Assembly: GCA_031411235.1 (NCBI GenBank)
Contig: JANOAR010000194.1
Coordinates: 1-13,800, forward strand
Length of the DNA stretch: 13,800 nt
Direction of reading: 5' to 3'
Origin: JANOAR01 sp031411235
GTDB taxonomy: Bacteria; Verrucomicrobiota; Verrucomicrobiia; Verrucomicrobiales; Verrucomicrobiaceae
The notes beneath the pieces are model-generated. The model saw only the letters and a program-made list of their open reading frames with translations. It was not told the origin of the DNA and did not search any database. Of this stretch, positions 7,901-13,800 are shown piece after piece (positions within the stretch are counted from its first letter, which is position 1; each line of letters starts with the position of its first letter). The position numbers and the translations under genes were made by a program.

Positions 7901-7969
7901 ACATCGTTGTTCACTGCGACGTGTGTTGAAAAAACATTGCGCAGCAACACTCATCATGCACAACGATGT
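7901..7969. repeat. Nested inverted repeats upstream of ppdK
   Basis: A perfect 10-bp inverted repeat, ACATCGTTGT (7901-7910) and ACAACGATGT (7960-7969), encloses a second 6-bp one, GTGTTG (7923-7928) and CAACAC (7945-7950), with nearly the same centre. The right outer arm ends where the candidate -35 box begins. This could be a protein-binding site or a large stem-loop. Seen directly; the function is not known. Confidence 0.5.
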
Positions 7970-7996
7970 TGACAGTTGTTTCAGTCCACATACTCT
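7969..7996 (+). promoter_or_regulatory. Candidate sigma70-type promoter for ppdK
   Basis: A perfect TTGACA (7969-7974) is followed after 16 bases by TACTCT (7991-7996), a weak -10 box. Transcription would start near 8003 and give a leader of about 70 bases before the ppdK ATG. Only consensus matching supports this. Confidence 0.4.
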
Positions 7997-8040
7997 CATG
8001 GCTAATATTGTGCTGACGTAAAACATCAACACACTTTTCA

Positions 8041-8060
8041 GCGAGTAAAACTAGACTCGC
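8041..8060 (+). promoter_or_regulatory. Leader hairpin just before the ppdK start
   Basis: GCGAGT (8041-8046) and ACTCGC (8055-8060) form a perfect 6-bp stem with an 8-base loop, ending 13 bases before the ATG where a ribosome would bind. No Shine-Dalgarno sequence is visible there. It may affect translation or RNA stability. Confidence 0.35.
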
Positions 8061-8073
8061 ATCATCAGCAAAT

Positions 8074-11000
8074 ATGGCGACAAAAGCACCAACGGCGGGC
8101 GCATCCAAAGGAAGCGCAAATGGCAATCGTAAATACGTGTACAACTGGGGTGCCGGCAAGGCCGACGGTGATGGTTCACAGAAGGCTCTTCTGGGCGGCA
8201 AAGGTGCCAACCTTGCCGAGATGACACGCATCAATCTTCCAGTGCCTCCCGGCTTCACCGTGAGCACCGAAGTCTGCACCTACTTCTATGACAACAAGAA
8301 GACCTATCCAGGCGTCCTCAAGACCCAGCTCGAAGCGGGCGTGAAGAACATGGAGAAGATCATGGGCTACAAGTTTGGCGACTCGAAGGGCTTCCCTCTC
8401 CTCGTCGCTGTCCGCTCTGGCGCTCGCGATTCGATGCCTGGGATGATGGACACCATCCTCAACCTCGGCCTCAATGATGCCACCGTTGTGTCGCTCGGCA
8501 ACGCTACCAAAAACGAGCGTTTCGCATGGGATTGCTATCGCCGTTTCATTCAGATGTACGGCGACGTCGTACTGGGTGTGCAGAAGCGCGAAGGCGAAGA
8601 TCATGAGCCCTTTGAAGTGGCCATCGAAGAGTACAAGCACGCGACCTATCACAAGGAAATCGAAGACTCGAAGCTCACCGCTGAAGACAACAAGGCGCTG
8701 GTGAAAGCTTTCAAGGCACTCGTCAAAGAGCGCACTGGCAAGACCTTCCCCACCGATCCGTGGGATCAGCTCAACGGCGCGATGGGCGCTGTGTTCGGTA
8801 GCTGGATGAATGACCGTGCAATCGTCTATCGCCGCAAGTATAACATCCCCGCTGAGTGGGGCACTGCCGTCAACGTGCAGGCCATGGTCTTCGGCAACAC
8901 CGGCGACACCTCTGGTTCTGGCGTTGCTTTCACTCGTAACCCTGCCAACGGCGTCAATGAGTTCTACGGTGAATTCCTCGTCAACGCCCAGGGCGAAGAC
9001 GTCGTCGCTGGTGTGCGCACTCCCGATCCAGTCTCCGAAATGGCCAAGGTCATGCCGAAGCCCTACGCTGAGCTGATGAAGGTTCGCTCGACTCTGGAGA
9101 AGCACTTCAAGGACGTGCAGGATGTCGAGTTCACCGTGCAAGAAGGCAAGCTCTTCATGCTCCAGACTCGCAACGGCAAGCGCACCGCCGCTGCCGCGCT
9201 GAAGTTCTCCATGGACATGGTGAAGGAAAAACTCATCGACTGGGAGACTGCCATCCTGCGCAACCCTGCCGATCAGCTTGAGCAAATCCTCGCGCCAGAC
9301 TTCGACCTCGCTGAGATCAAGAAAGCCAAGAAGCTCGCCACCGGTCTGCCCGCAGGCCCAGGTGCTGCTTCCGGTATCATCTATCTCAACGCCGACCGCT
9401 GTGCTGCCGCCGCCGAGAAGGGCGAAACCGTCCTGCTCGTCCGCAACGAAACCAGCCCCGAAGACCTTCGCGGTATGATCGCTGCTGCTGGCATCCTCAC
9501 CGCCAAAGGTGGCGTCTCCTCGCACGCCGCACTCGTTGCCCGCCAAATGGGTAAGGTCTGCATCTGCGGCGCTAGCGGCGTCGAGATCGACTACAACAAG
9601 AAGACCGTCACCATCGCTGGTGAAGTCTTCCACGAAGGCAAAGACAGCCTCAGCATCGACGGCACCGCAGGCACCATCTACGGCGGCAAGATCAAGACGG
9701 GCCCCTCGTCCATCGTGACGGGTATGCTCTTTGGCGACAAGGAAGCCCAAGGCACCGAGAAGTTTAAAGCCTTCCAGCAGCTCATGGCTTGGTGTGGCAA
9801 GGCAACTCGCCTGCAAGTGCGCACCAATGCCGACACCCCCGAGCAGACCCGTCAAGCTATCGCCTTCGGCGCTCAAGGCATCGGCCTCACCCGCACCGAG
9901 CACATGTTCTTCGAGGGAGATCGCATCGACGCCATGCGCGAGATGATCCTCGCCGACAACCTCACGGATCGTAAGGCCGCGCTCGCCAAGCTGCTGCCTT
10001 ACCAGCGCGAAGACTTCACTGGTATCTTTGAAACCCTCAAAGGTATGCCAGCGACGATTCGTCTGCTCGATCCTCCTCTCCACGAGTTCCTTCCTCACAC
10101 CAAGGAAGCCCAAGCCGATCTCGCGAAGAAGCTCGGCATCAAGGCCGAGAAGATCGCGCATCGCGTTGAGCAGCTCCATGAGTTCAACCCCATGCTCGGC
10201 CATCGCGGCTGCCGCCTCGGCATCGCGTATCCCGAGATCACCGAGATGCAGGCTCGCGCCATCTTTGAAGCCGCTGCTGACGTGGCGAAAAAGAAGATCA
10301 AAGTGAAGCCCGAAGTCATGGTGCCGCTCGTTGGTTACGCCAAAGAATTGCAGCTCCAGGTCGAAGTCATCCACGCTACCGCCAAGGCCGTCATGGCCGA
10401 GAAGAAGATCAAGTTCGACTACATGGTCGGCACCATGATCGAAGTGCCTCGTGGCGCACTCACTGCTGACGACATCGCCCACACCGCTGAGTTCTTCAGC
10501 TTCGGCACCAACGACTTGACCCAGACCGCACTCGGCATCAGCCGCGACGACATGGGCAACTTCTTGATGCCTTACACCGAGAACGAGATCTTCAAAAAGA
10601 ACCCGTTCGCCACGCTCGACACCGTCGGCGTCGGTCAGCTCATCAAGATGGCCATCAGCAAAGGCCGCAGCACCCGCCCAGACATCAAGTTGGGCATCTG
10701 CGGCGAGCACGGTGGCGATCCAGATTCGGTGAAGTTCTGTCACCAAGTCGGCCTCACGTATGTGAGTTGCAGCCCTTTCCGCGTCCCCGTCGCCCGTCTT
10801 GCCGCAGCGCAAGCAGCGATCGAGGAGAAGCGAGCCGCCATCGCACCAGCAGCGGCCAAGAATGTCCAAGGTAAAGTCGCCAAGTCCGCACCTGCAAAGG
10901 CTGCTGGCAAAAGCGGAGGTGCCTTGGTCGATACGAAAGCAACCAACAAACAACAAACAAAGAGGATAAACACCATGGCTAAGAAAGCTGCAAAGAAAGC

Positions 11001-11139
11001 CGCCCCCAAGAAGGCCGCTCCCGCCAAGAAGGCTGCTCCTGCTAAGAAGGCTGCTGCCAAGAAGGCTGCTCCTGCTAAGAAGGCTGCTGCCAAGAAGGCC
11101 GCTCCTGCTAAGAAGGCTGCTGCCAAGAAGGCCAAGTAG
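8074..11139 (+). CDS. ppdK: Pyruvate phosphate dikinase with C-terminal histone H1-like extension
   Basis: The enzyme interconverts pyruvate, ATP and phosphate with PEP, AMP and pyrophosphate. All three domains are present. The N-terminal ATP-grasp part has GGKGANLAEM, VAVRSGARDSMPGMMDTILN and SGSGVAFTRNPANG. The swivelling domain has GGVSSHAALVARQMGK with phospho-accepting His484. The PEP/pyruvate barrel has GLTRTEHMFF, MLGHRGCRLG, FFSFGTNDLTQT and GICGEHGG with Cys876. Compared with the 874-residue Clostridium symbiosum enzyme (His455, Cys831), there are about 29 extra residues before the histidine, and the core should end near residue 919. The frame continues another 100 residues: a Lys/Ala-rich linker, then 54 residues made of AKKA and PAKK units. 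That last part begins at an internal ATG with its own ribosome binding site, so it may really be a second gene. The stretch just before it uses AGG and ATA codons unlike the rest of ppdK. Two hairpin terminators follow. The main function is certain; the true C-terminus is not. Confidence 0.95.
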   Translation: MATKAPTAGASKGSANGNRKYVYNWGAGKADGDGSQKALLGGKGANLAEMTRINLPVPPGFTVSTEVCTYFYDNKKTYPGVLKTQLEAGVKNMEKIMGYKFGDSKGFPLLVAVRSGARDSMPGMMDTILNLGLNDATVVSLGNATKNERFAWDCYRRFIQMYGDVVLGVQKREGEDHEPFEVAIEEYKHATYHKEIEDSKLTAEDNKALVKAFKALVKERTGKTFPTDPWDQLNGAMGAVFGSWMNDRAIVYRRKYNIPAEWGTAVNVQAMVFGNTGDTSGSGVAFTRNPANGVNEFYGEFLVNAQGEDVVAGVRTPDPVSEMAKVMPKPYAELMKVRSTLEKHFKDVQDVEFTVQEGKLFMLQTRNGKRTAAAALKFSMDMVKEKLIDWETAILRNPADQLEQILAPDFDLAEIKKAKKLATGLPAGPGAASGIIYLNADRCAAAAEKGETVLLVRNETSPEDLRGMIAAAGILTAKGGVSSHAALVARQMGKVCICGASGVEIDYNKKTVTIAGEVFHEGKDSLSIDGTAGTIYGGKIKTGPSSIVTGMLFGDKEAQGTEKFKAFQQLMAWCGKATRLQVRTNADTPEQTRQAIAFGAQGIGLTRTEHMFFEGDRIDAMREMILADNLTDRKAALAKLLPYQREDFTGIFETLKGMPATIRLLDPPLHEFLPHTKEAQADLAKKLGIKAEKIAHRVEQLHEFNPMLGHRGCRLGIAYPEITEMQARAIFEAAADVAKKKIKVKPEVMVPLVGYAKELQLQVEVIHATAKAVMAEKKIKFDYMVGTMIEVPRGALTADDIAHTAEFFSFGTNDLTQTALGISRDDMGNFLMPYTENEIFKKNPFATLDTVGVGQLIKMAISKGRSTRPDIKLGICGEHGGDPDSVKFCHQVGLTYVSCSPFRVPVARLAAAQAAIEEKRAAIAPAAAKNVQGKVAKSAPAKAAGKSGGALVDTKATNKQQTKRINTMAKKAAKKAAPKKAAPAKKAAPAKKAAAKKAAPAKKAAAKKAAPAKKAAAKKAK
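10961..10966 (+). promoter_or_regulatory. Ribosome binding site inside the ppdK frame
   Basis: AGAGGA lies 8 bases before the ATG at 10975, within an A/C-rich, probably unstructured stretch. Most genes of this window have no recognisable Shine-Dalgarno site, so this one stands out and argues that translation starts here. Confidence 0.6.
10975..11139 (+). CDS. Lys/Ala/Pro-rich histone H1-like small protein (nested in frame at the end of ppdK)
   Basis: From the internal ATG the frame encodes 54 residues made only of Ala, Lys and Pro after the Met, beginning MAKKAAKKAAPKKAAPAKK. Such compositions are typical of bacterial histone H1-like DNA-binding proteins (the C-terminal domain of H1, Hc1/Hc2- and AlgP-like tails), which bind DNA through lysine charge and are intrinsically disordered. 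Support for a separate start comes from the AGAGGA site 8 bases upstream and the leader-like preceding sequence. It shares frame and stop with ppdK because no stop intervenes, so the same peptide may exist free, as a tail on PPDK, or both. Three 33-bp tandem repeats make up most of it. I am fairly sure the peptide is H1-like; whether it is an independent gene needs protein evidence. Confidence 0.6.
   Translation: MAKKAAKKAAPKKAAPAKKAAPAKKAAAKKAAPAKKAAAKKAAPAKKAAAKKAK
11035..11133 (+). repeat. Three tandem 33-bp repeats coding APAKKAAAKKA
   Basis: Units at 11035-11067, 11068-11100 and 11101-11133 differ by one silent base (GCT or GCC at the end of the unit). Each encodes the 11-residue block APAKKAAAKKA. 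Near-identity at the DNA level suggests recent expansion and likely length variation between strains. Confidence 0.9.
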
Positions 11140-11164
11140 TCTGTCGGGCCTCGTGGCCTAGCTG

Positions 11165-11184
11165 AGACGATTCCAATCGTCTTT
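11165..11184 (+). terminator. First hairpin after ppdK (possible terminator)
   Basis: AGACGATT (11165-11172) and AATCGTCT (11175-11182) are perfectly complementary around CC, giving at least six pairs with a workable loop, followed by TTTCATT. The T-run is short, so this is weaker than the next hairpin. Confidence 0.45.
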
Positions 11185-11188
11185 CATT

Positions 11189-11224
11189 AAAGCCCTGTGA
11201 GGAACTAACCTCACAGGGCTTTTT
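11189..11224 (+). terminator. Rho-independent terminator
   Basis: The arms AGCCCTGTGAGG (11191-11202) and CCTCACAGGGCT (11209-11220) pair perfectly over 12 bp with a six-base AACTAA loop and run into TTTTT. Flanking A residues can extend the stem. This is a strong intrinsic terminator for ppdK and the histone-like sequence, about 50 bases past the stop. Confidence 0.92.
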
Positions 11225-11247
11225 CGTGGTGTGATGGTGTCGGGTGC

Positions 11248-11421
11248 GTTAAACCCGAACGCCGCGATTGATCGGAGACTCTCTTCACCCATCCTTGGCC
11301 TGATGCGGTTCGGCGACGGCGGGCTCGGCATTTTCCAATACAGTCCCGCCATCGCCAAACCGCCTGAGACTCAAGCCTTGGCAAAGCTAGCCACCGCTGA
11401 ATCGCGGCGTTCAGGTTAAAC
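11248..11421. repeat. 174-bp imperfect palindromic element (MITE/REP-like, unidentified)
   Basis: The outer arms (11248-11269 and 11400-11421) match at 20 of 22 positions as inverted repeats, including a perfect 13-bp core GAACGCCGCGATT. The inner arms (11306-11323 and 11345-11362) match at 16 of 18, and both mismatches would be G-U pairs in RNA. Both arm pairs share the same centre near 11334, so the whole element is one hyphenated palindrome. The 11-bp sequence GTTAAACCCGA occurs directly at both ends (11248-11258 and 11415-11425). No transposase or other gene lies inside. It fits a non-autonomous mobile element or a structured RNA; which one is unknown. Confidence 0.75.
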
Positions 11422-11453
11422 CCGACGAACACTGTGGTCGCGAAGCCATAGCC

Positions 11454-13565
11454 TTACTTCGTGGTCTGCATGACCTTCGCTGCGGGCTGCGGCGGGATTT
11501 TGCGAAGCTGCCAGAGAGCATGGCCAGAGAGATGGGCAAGGATGACGCCGGCCATGAGCGAGCCAGCGATGAACACGGTGGCTTTGAGCCAGAGGGGGCT
11601 GTTATCGCCCTCCTCTGCGGCCCAGCCGCCGACTTCGCCGCTGCTGAAGGCTTCGCTAGCCCCTTTGCCCCAGGCTCCGCCTAGAGGGGAACCAGAACCG
11701 CCAGCGTGTTCGCTGCTGCTGCCGCCACTTTGAAAGAGCAATTCAGCAAAGCCGATGGTGGGCTTTTCAAAGGAGGTGTCGATGCCTTGAGTCAAGGCTG
11801 TGAGCGGTGCCAATGTGGGCTCTACTTTGCCGTCCTTCTTTTTGCCGATGGGCTGCAAGGTGCCACTCTTGGGCTGAGCCGCTGCCGCCGTGGCGGAGAC
11901 TTTGCTACGCCCTTTGTTGGGCAGGGCTGGGCCCGTGGCACTGACGGGTGTGGGCTGCACTAGGTCGTAGTGCTGAATGACTCGCGCAAAGCGGGCTAGG
12001 AAGTCACTGCGGTTGGCGTAGCTGCTGCCATCGCGTGCCTTTTCCAGTTCATCATCGAGCAAGCGTTCCACGGCTTCATTTTCGCGTGGCACGGCTTTAT
12101 CTGTCTGGGCTTTGCTGCCGGGTAGCCCGAGGAGAAAGGTGCCCACAGAGGCCATCCATGCGCCGTGCCAGATGCCTGCTTTGCAGGAGTCGGGTGTGGG
12201 TGGGGTGAGTACGGCGGGGTCGATGCCGCGTCCCGACATGGAAGCAAGCGTGGGATGCGCTCGCAGCATGATGGAGAATGAGGGCCACTCATTGAGCTTG
12301 GCGACGAGGAGCCGTGCGCTGCGTGGGTCATCTTTGCCGAACCCTGTGAGGAGAAAGATGTCTTCGAGGCGAAGCTTGCGCGTGGTGATGTCGGCATGCT
12401 CGAGCTGTGTGAGGGCGGAGTCTAGCCCTGCGAGCACGAGATAGGCTTCAGAGATTTCCAGGCTGCCACGTTTGACGAGCAGTTCGGCAAGTGAAACGCC
12501 GTCCACGATTTCTTCGGCTAGGCAGGTGAGCCCGTCGATTTCATTGACCAAGGGCAAGGGCACGAGGGCACTCGCATCGCGTTTTTTGCCGAGCTTTTGG
12601 ATCTGTTTATCGGTGTTTTCGACGACTCTGCCGCAGAGTCTATCGGGAGGCACTTGTTCTACCAGCACCGCACGGCCTGTCTTGGTGAGGGTGCCGCGCA
12701 TGGAGTAGGGATTCGCCATGTCGAGCCGCTGGCTCTGAATGCGCACGAGATTGACGACGCCGCGTGCGACCTCTTGATAACTGGCGAGCAAGGGCGCAAC
12801 GAGGGCGCGGGGCTTCTGCGCGGTGGGCACTTCGCCCGCAAGATGTTCGGGAGCAAACTTGCGCAGTGCATTCCCCAACTCGGTCATCATCACCGATAAA
12901 CCTGGGCTGCTGGCGGCGAGTGCCCCGCCGATCAATTCGGCGAAGTCCATAGCGGGCAGCGGGGTATCAGGCAGGGTCGGGCCACCACCACCGTGCTCAG
13001 TGAGGAAGGTGCGGAGGAACTTGGCCTGCCGCTCGAAGTTGGTCTTCAGCACCCGGTTTTTGTTTTTCCCACTGCCATCCAGCACCCGATAGTCCGCCGC
13101 CATGACGCTGAGCGTCGAGGCGCTGGCTTGGATGATGCGAAAGCTATCGAGTGGCTCGTCGGTGAGGTAGTCGCCACGCTCCCCGAGGGCGATAGCGGCT
13201 TCAAGCGCCCGACAAGCGATCATGACGGCTAACCAGAGCGGTATCTCGGTCTGGCGCTGGAGGTAGCTGCGCAGGGTCTCACCATCGATGTTCGCTGTGA
13301 TGTAAAAGGGATTGCCGTCGTCTTCGCCGAAGTCCACCAGCCTAGCGAGCGAGGTGTGGCCCTGGCGCTGAAGCTTGCGGCAAGTCTCCTCGAAGGCAGG
13401 GCGATTCGCCAGGGGCTCTAGCAGGACATGGCAGTGGACGAACTCGAGCCGCTCGCTGTCGAAGGCAAGCACGGCGACTTGCTCAGCCGAACGTACCAGT
13501 TCGATATTGTTGCCCTCAGCGTCTTGGACGATCTGGTAGTGCCTGAAAAGACTGGGTTGCGACAT
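11454..13565 (-). CDS. Membrane-anchored protein with two degenerate kinase-like domains
   Basis: A protein of 703 residues. The first part resembles a Ser/Thr kinase: N-lobe-like strands (7-50), then ARLVDFGEDDGNPFYITANIDGETLRSYLQ, close to the kinase hinge region. The ATP-binding lysine position reads HCHVLLEPL and the HRDLKPxN loop reads YLTDEPLDSFRI, so catalysis is unlikely. A second similar block follows, with LTCLAEEIVDGVSLAELLVKRG as hinge and TTRKLRLEDIFLLTG in place of the catalytic loop. Next come a low-complexity, Ala/Gly/Ser-rich linker and one transmembrane helix near 660-682 (ATVFIAGSLMAGVILAHLSG), with about 20 residues after it. The bulk is probably cytoplasmic. ATG 13565 is preferred over 13625 because fold similarity starts at FRHYQIV. 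The gene faces ppdK and stands alone. I call it a tandem pseudokinase by inference; it is not a family I can name. Confidence 0.85.
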   Translation of the reverse strand: MSQPSLFRHYQIVQDAEGNNIELVRSAEQVAVLAFDSERLEFVHCHVLLEPLANRPAFEETCRKLQRQGHTSLARLVDFGEDDGNPFYITANIDGETLRSYLQRQTEIPLWLAVMIACRALEAAIALGERGDYLTDEPLDSFRIIQASASTLSVMAADYRVLDGSGKNKNRVLKTNFERQAKFLRTFLTEHGGGGPTLPDTPLPAMDFAELIGGALAASSPGLSVMMTELGNALRKFAPEHLAGEVPTAQKPRALVAPLLASYQEVARGVVNLVRIQSQRLDMANPYSMRGTLTKTGRAVLVEQVPPDRLCGRVVENTDKQIQKLGKKRDASALVPLPLVNEIDGLTCLAEEIVDGVSLAELLVKRGSLEISEAYLVLAGLDSALTQLEHADITTRKLRLEDIFLLTGFGKDDPRSARLLVAKLNEWPSFSIMLRAHPTLASMSGRGIDPAVLTPPTPDSCKAGIWHGAWMASVGTFLLGLPGSKAQTDKAVPRENEAVERLLDDELEKARDGSSYANRSDFLARFARVIQHYDLVQPTPVSATGPALPNKGRSKVSATAAAAQPKSGTLQPIGKKKDGKVEPTLAPLTALTQGIDTSFEKPTIGFAELLFQSGGSSSEHAGGSGSPLGGAWGKGASEAFSSGEVGGWAAEEGDNSPLWLKATVFIAGSLMAGVILAHLSGHALWQLRKIPPQPAAKVMQTTK

Positions 13566-13606
13566 GCGAATTGCAGCGAGGAAAAAGGGGTCTGTGGGGT
13601 GGCTAG

Positions 13607-13636
13607 AGTATGGCGGCGAGTCCACCCCTTTGGCAA
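13607..13636 (-). promoter_or_regulatory. Candidate promoter for the kinase-like gene
   Basis: On the minus strand, TTGCCA (13636-13631) is followed after 18 bases by CATACT (13612-13607), five and four matches to the sigma70 boxes. A transcript would start about 35 bases before the ATG at 13565. Consensus only. Confidence 0.35.
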
Positions 13637-13667
13637 GTATTGATCTTCGCCACAGACAGCACCGCAG

Positions 13668-13746
13668 TGCCTCATTGAAAAGGACACCGAAAGGGTAGCG
13701 ACCGGGAGGCAGGGATAGAGTCGATGCCTCATAAATGAGGACACCG
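13668..13746. repeat. Two direct copies of TGCCTCAT-N6-GGACACCG
   Basis: Copies at 13668-13689 and 13725-13746 share both 8-base halves exactly, are separated by six differing bases, and lie 57 bp apart. The second copy also contains the palindrome CCTCATAAATGAGG (13727-13740). They lie between the kinase-like gene and a divergent candidate gene, so they may be regulator binding sites or remnants of a repeat. Confidence 0.6.
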
Positions 13747-13763
13747 TGGCTGATGGAGCCACG
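13745..13763. repeat. Short perfect hairpin before a candidate start codon
   Basis: CGTGGCT (13745-13751) and AGCCACG (13757-13763) form a 7-bp stem with a GATGG loop. The hairpin contains the candidate GGAG ribosome binding site at 13755-13758, so folding could hide it. Confidence 0.5.
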
Positions 13764-13767
13764 ACTG

Positions 13768-13800
13768 ATGAAAAAGAGCCTTGAAGACTACACGCGAGTG
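13768..13800 (+). CDS. Possible start of a gene cut by the right edge
   Basis: An ATG at 13768 opens a frame MKKSLEDYTRV that runs off the window. A GGAG sits nine bases before it (13755-13758), one of the few Shine-Dalgarno-like sites here. Eleven codons are too few to name a family. The divergent arrangement with the kinase-like gene would make the region between them a shared control region. Confidence 0.4.
   Translation, partial: MKKSLEDYTRV

Larger units (their letters stand above)
7658..8073. other. AT-richer intergenic region between pseudopilin gene and ppdK
   Basis: About 416 bases between two divergently transcribed genes, visibly richer in A and T than the coding DNA. No credible gene is seen: a minus-strand open frame crossing into the start of ppdK has no recognisable protein character. 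The region holds a bulged hairpin (7696-7722), a nested inverted repeat (7901-7969), a candidate sigma70-type promoter (7969-7996) and a small hairpin just before the ppdK start (8041-8060). A TATAAA at 7865-7870 lacks a good -35 partner. Confidence 0.7.
11140..11453. other. Intergenic region between convergent genes
   Basis: About 314 bases without a credible gene. It holds the two hairpins that end ppdK transcription (11165-11224) and a 174-bp imperfect palindrome (11248-11421). Short open frames across the palindrome on both strands look like by-products of the repeat and have no recognisable protein features. Confidence 0.75.

Noticed and set aside
7911..8279. 122-codon minus-strand frame across the ppdK start
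   Set aside because: It overlaps the ppdK N-terminal coding region and its promoter, with no protein family features.
8176..10956. 926-codon minus-strand open frame opposite ppdK
   Set aside because: It mirrors the strong codon bias of ppdK and has no recognisable domain; the plus strand is clearly the coding one.
11248..11421. Integron attC recombination site
   Set aside because: GTTAAAC fits the GTTRRRY core at the right end, but the left end breaks the RYYYAAC rule by one base, the element is longer than usual attC sites, and no integrase or cassettes are present.
11211..11432. Small open frames over the 174-bp palindrome
   Set aside because: They exist on both strands as a by-product of the inverted repeat and do not resemble proteins.

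Overview
This window looks like bacterial chromosome from the Verrucomicrobiota (PVC superphylum), possibly near Prosthecobacter/Verrucomicrobium. This is inferred from gene content and style and was not tested by a search. The pointers are GC-rich coding DNA, almost no Shine-Dalgarno sites, a prepilin with an 'RAFTLIELLVV' leader, a bactofilin-type protein fused to a restriction-endonuclease-like domain, a large kinase-like protein with a C-terminal membrane anchor, and a Lys/Ala/Pro-rich histone H1-like tail.

Layout. 1-854 (minus): a gene cut by the left edge, with an Mrr-like N-terminal fold, a CxxC and a bactofilin-like beta-helix. 966-3908 (plus): a tight run of metX (homoserine O-acyltransferase), comF and accD. 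3915-6496 (minus): a convergent run of asd, a GNAT acetyltransferase and fcl (GDP-L-fucose synthase). 6620-7069 (plus): a small YkuD L,D-transpeptidase. 7070-7657 (minus): a GspG-like pseudopilin whose stop abuts the transpeptidase stop. 7658-8073: an AT-richer intergenic region with inverted repeats and a likely ppdK promoter. 8074-11139 (plus): pyruvate phosphate dikinase, which reads without a stop into a 54-residue histone H1-like sequence that has its own ribosome binding site and ATG. 11140-11453: two terminator hairpins and a 174-bp imperfect palindrome. 11454-13565 (minus): a 703-residue protein with two degenerate kinase-like domains and a C-terminal transmembrane helix. 13566-13800: a control region with a repeated motif, and probably the first 11 codons of a divergent gene.

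How the genes relate. asd and metX act on the same route (aspartate semialdehyde to homoserine to O-acylhomoserine, leading to methionine) but lie on opposite strands in separate transcription units. accD (fatty acid synthesis), fcl (fucose for surface polysaccharide), the transpeptidase (peptidoglycan), the pseudopilin (secretion or pili) and the bactofilin-like protein all point to envelope building. ppdK links pyruvate and PEP. No phage, transposase or CRISPR genes are visible. The signals most worth following are the ppdK/histone-like junction, the tandem pseudokinase protein, the nuclease-like/bactofilin fusion and the 174-bp palindrome.
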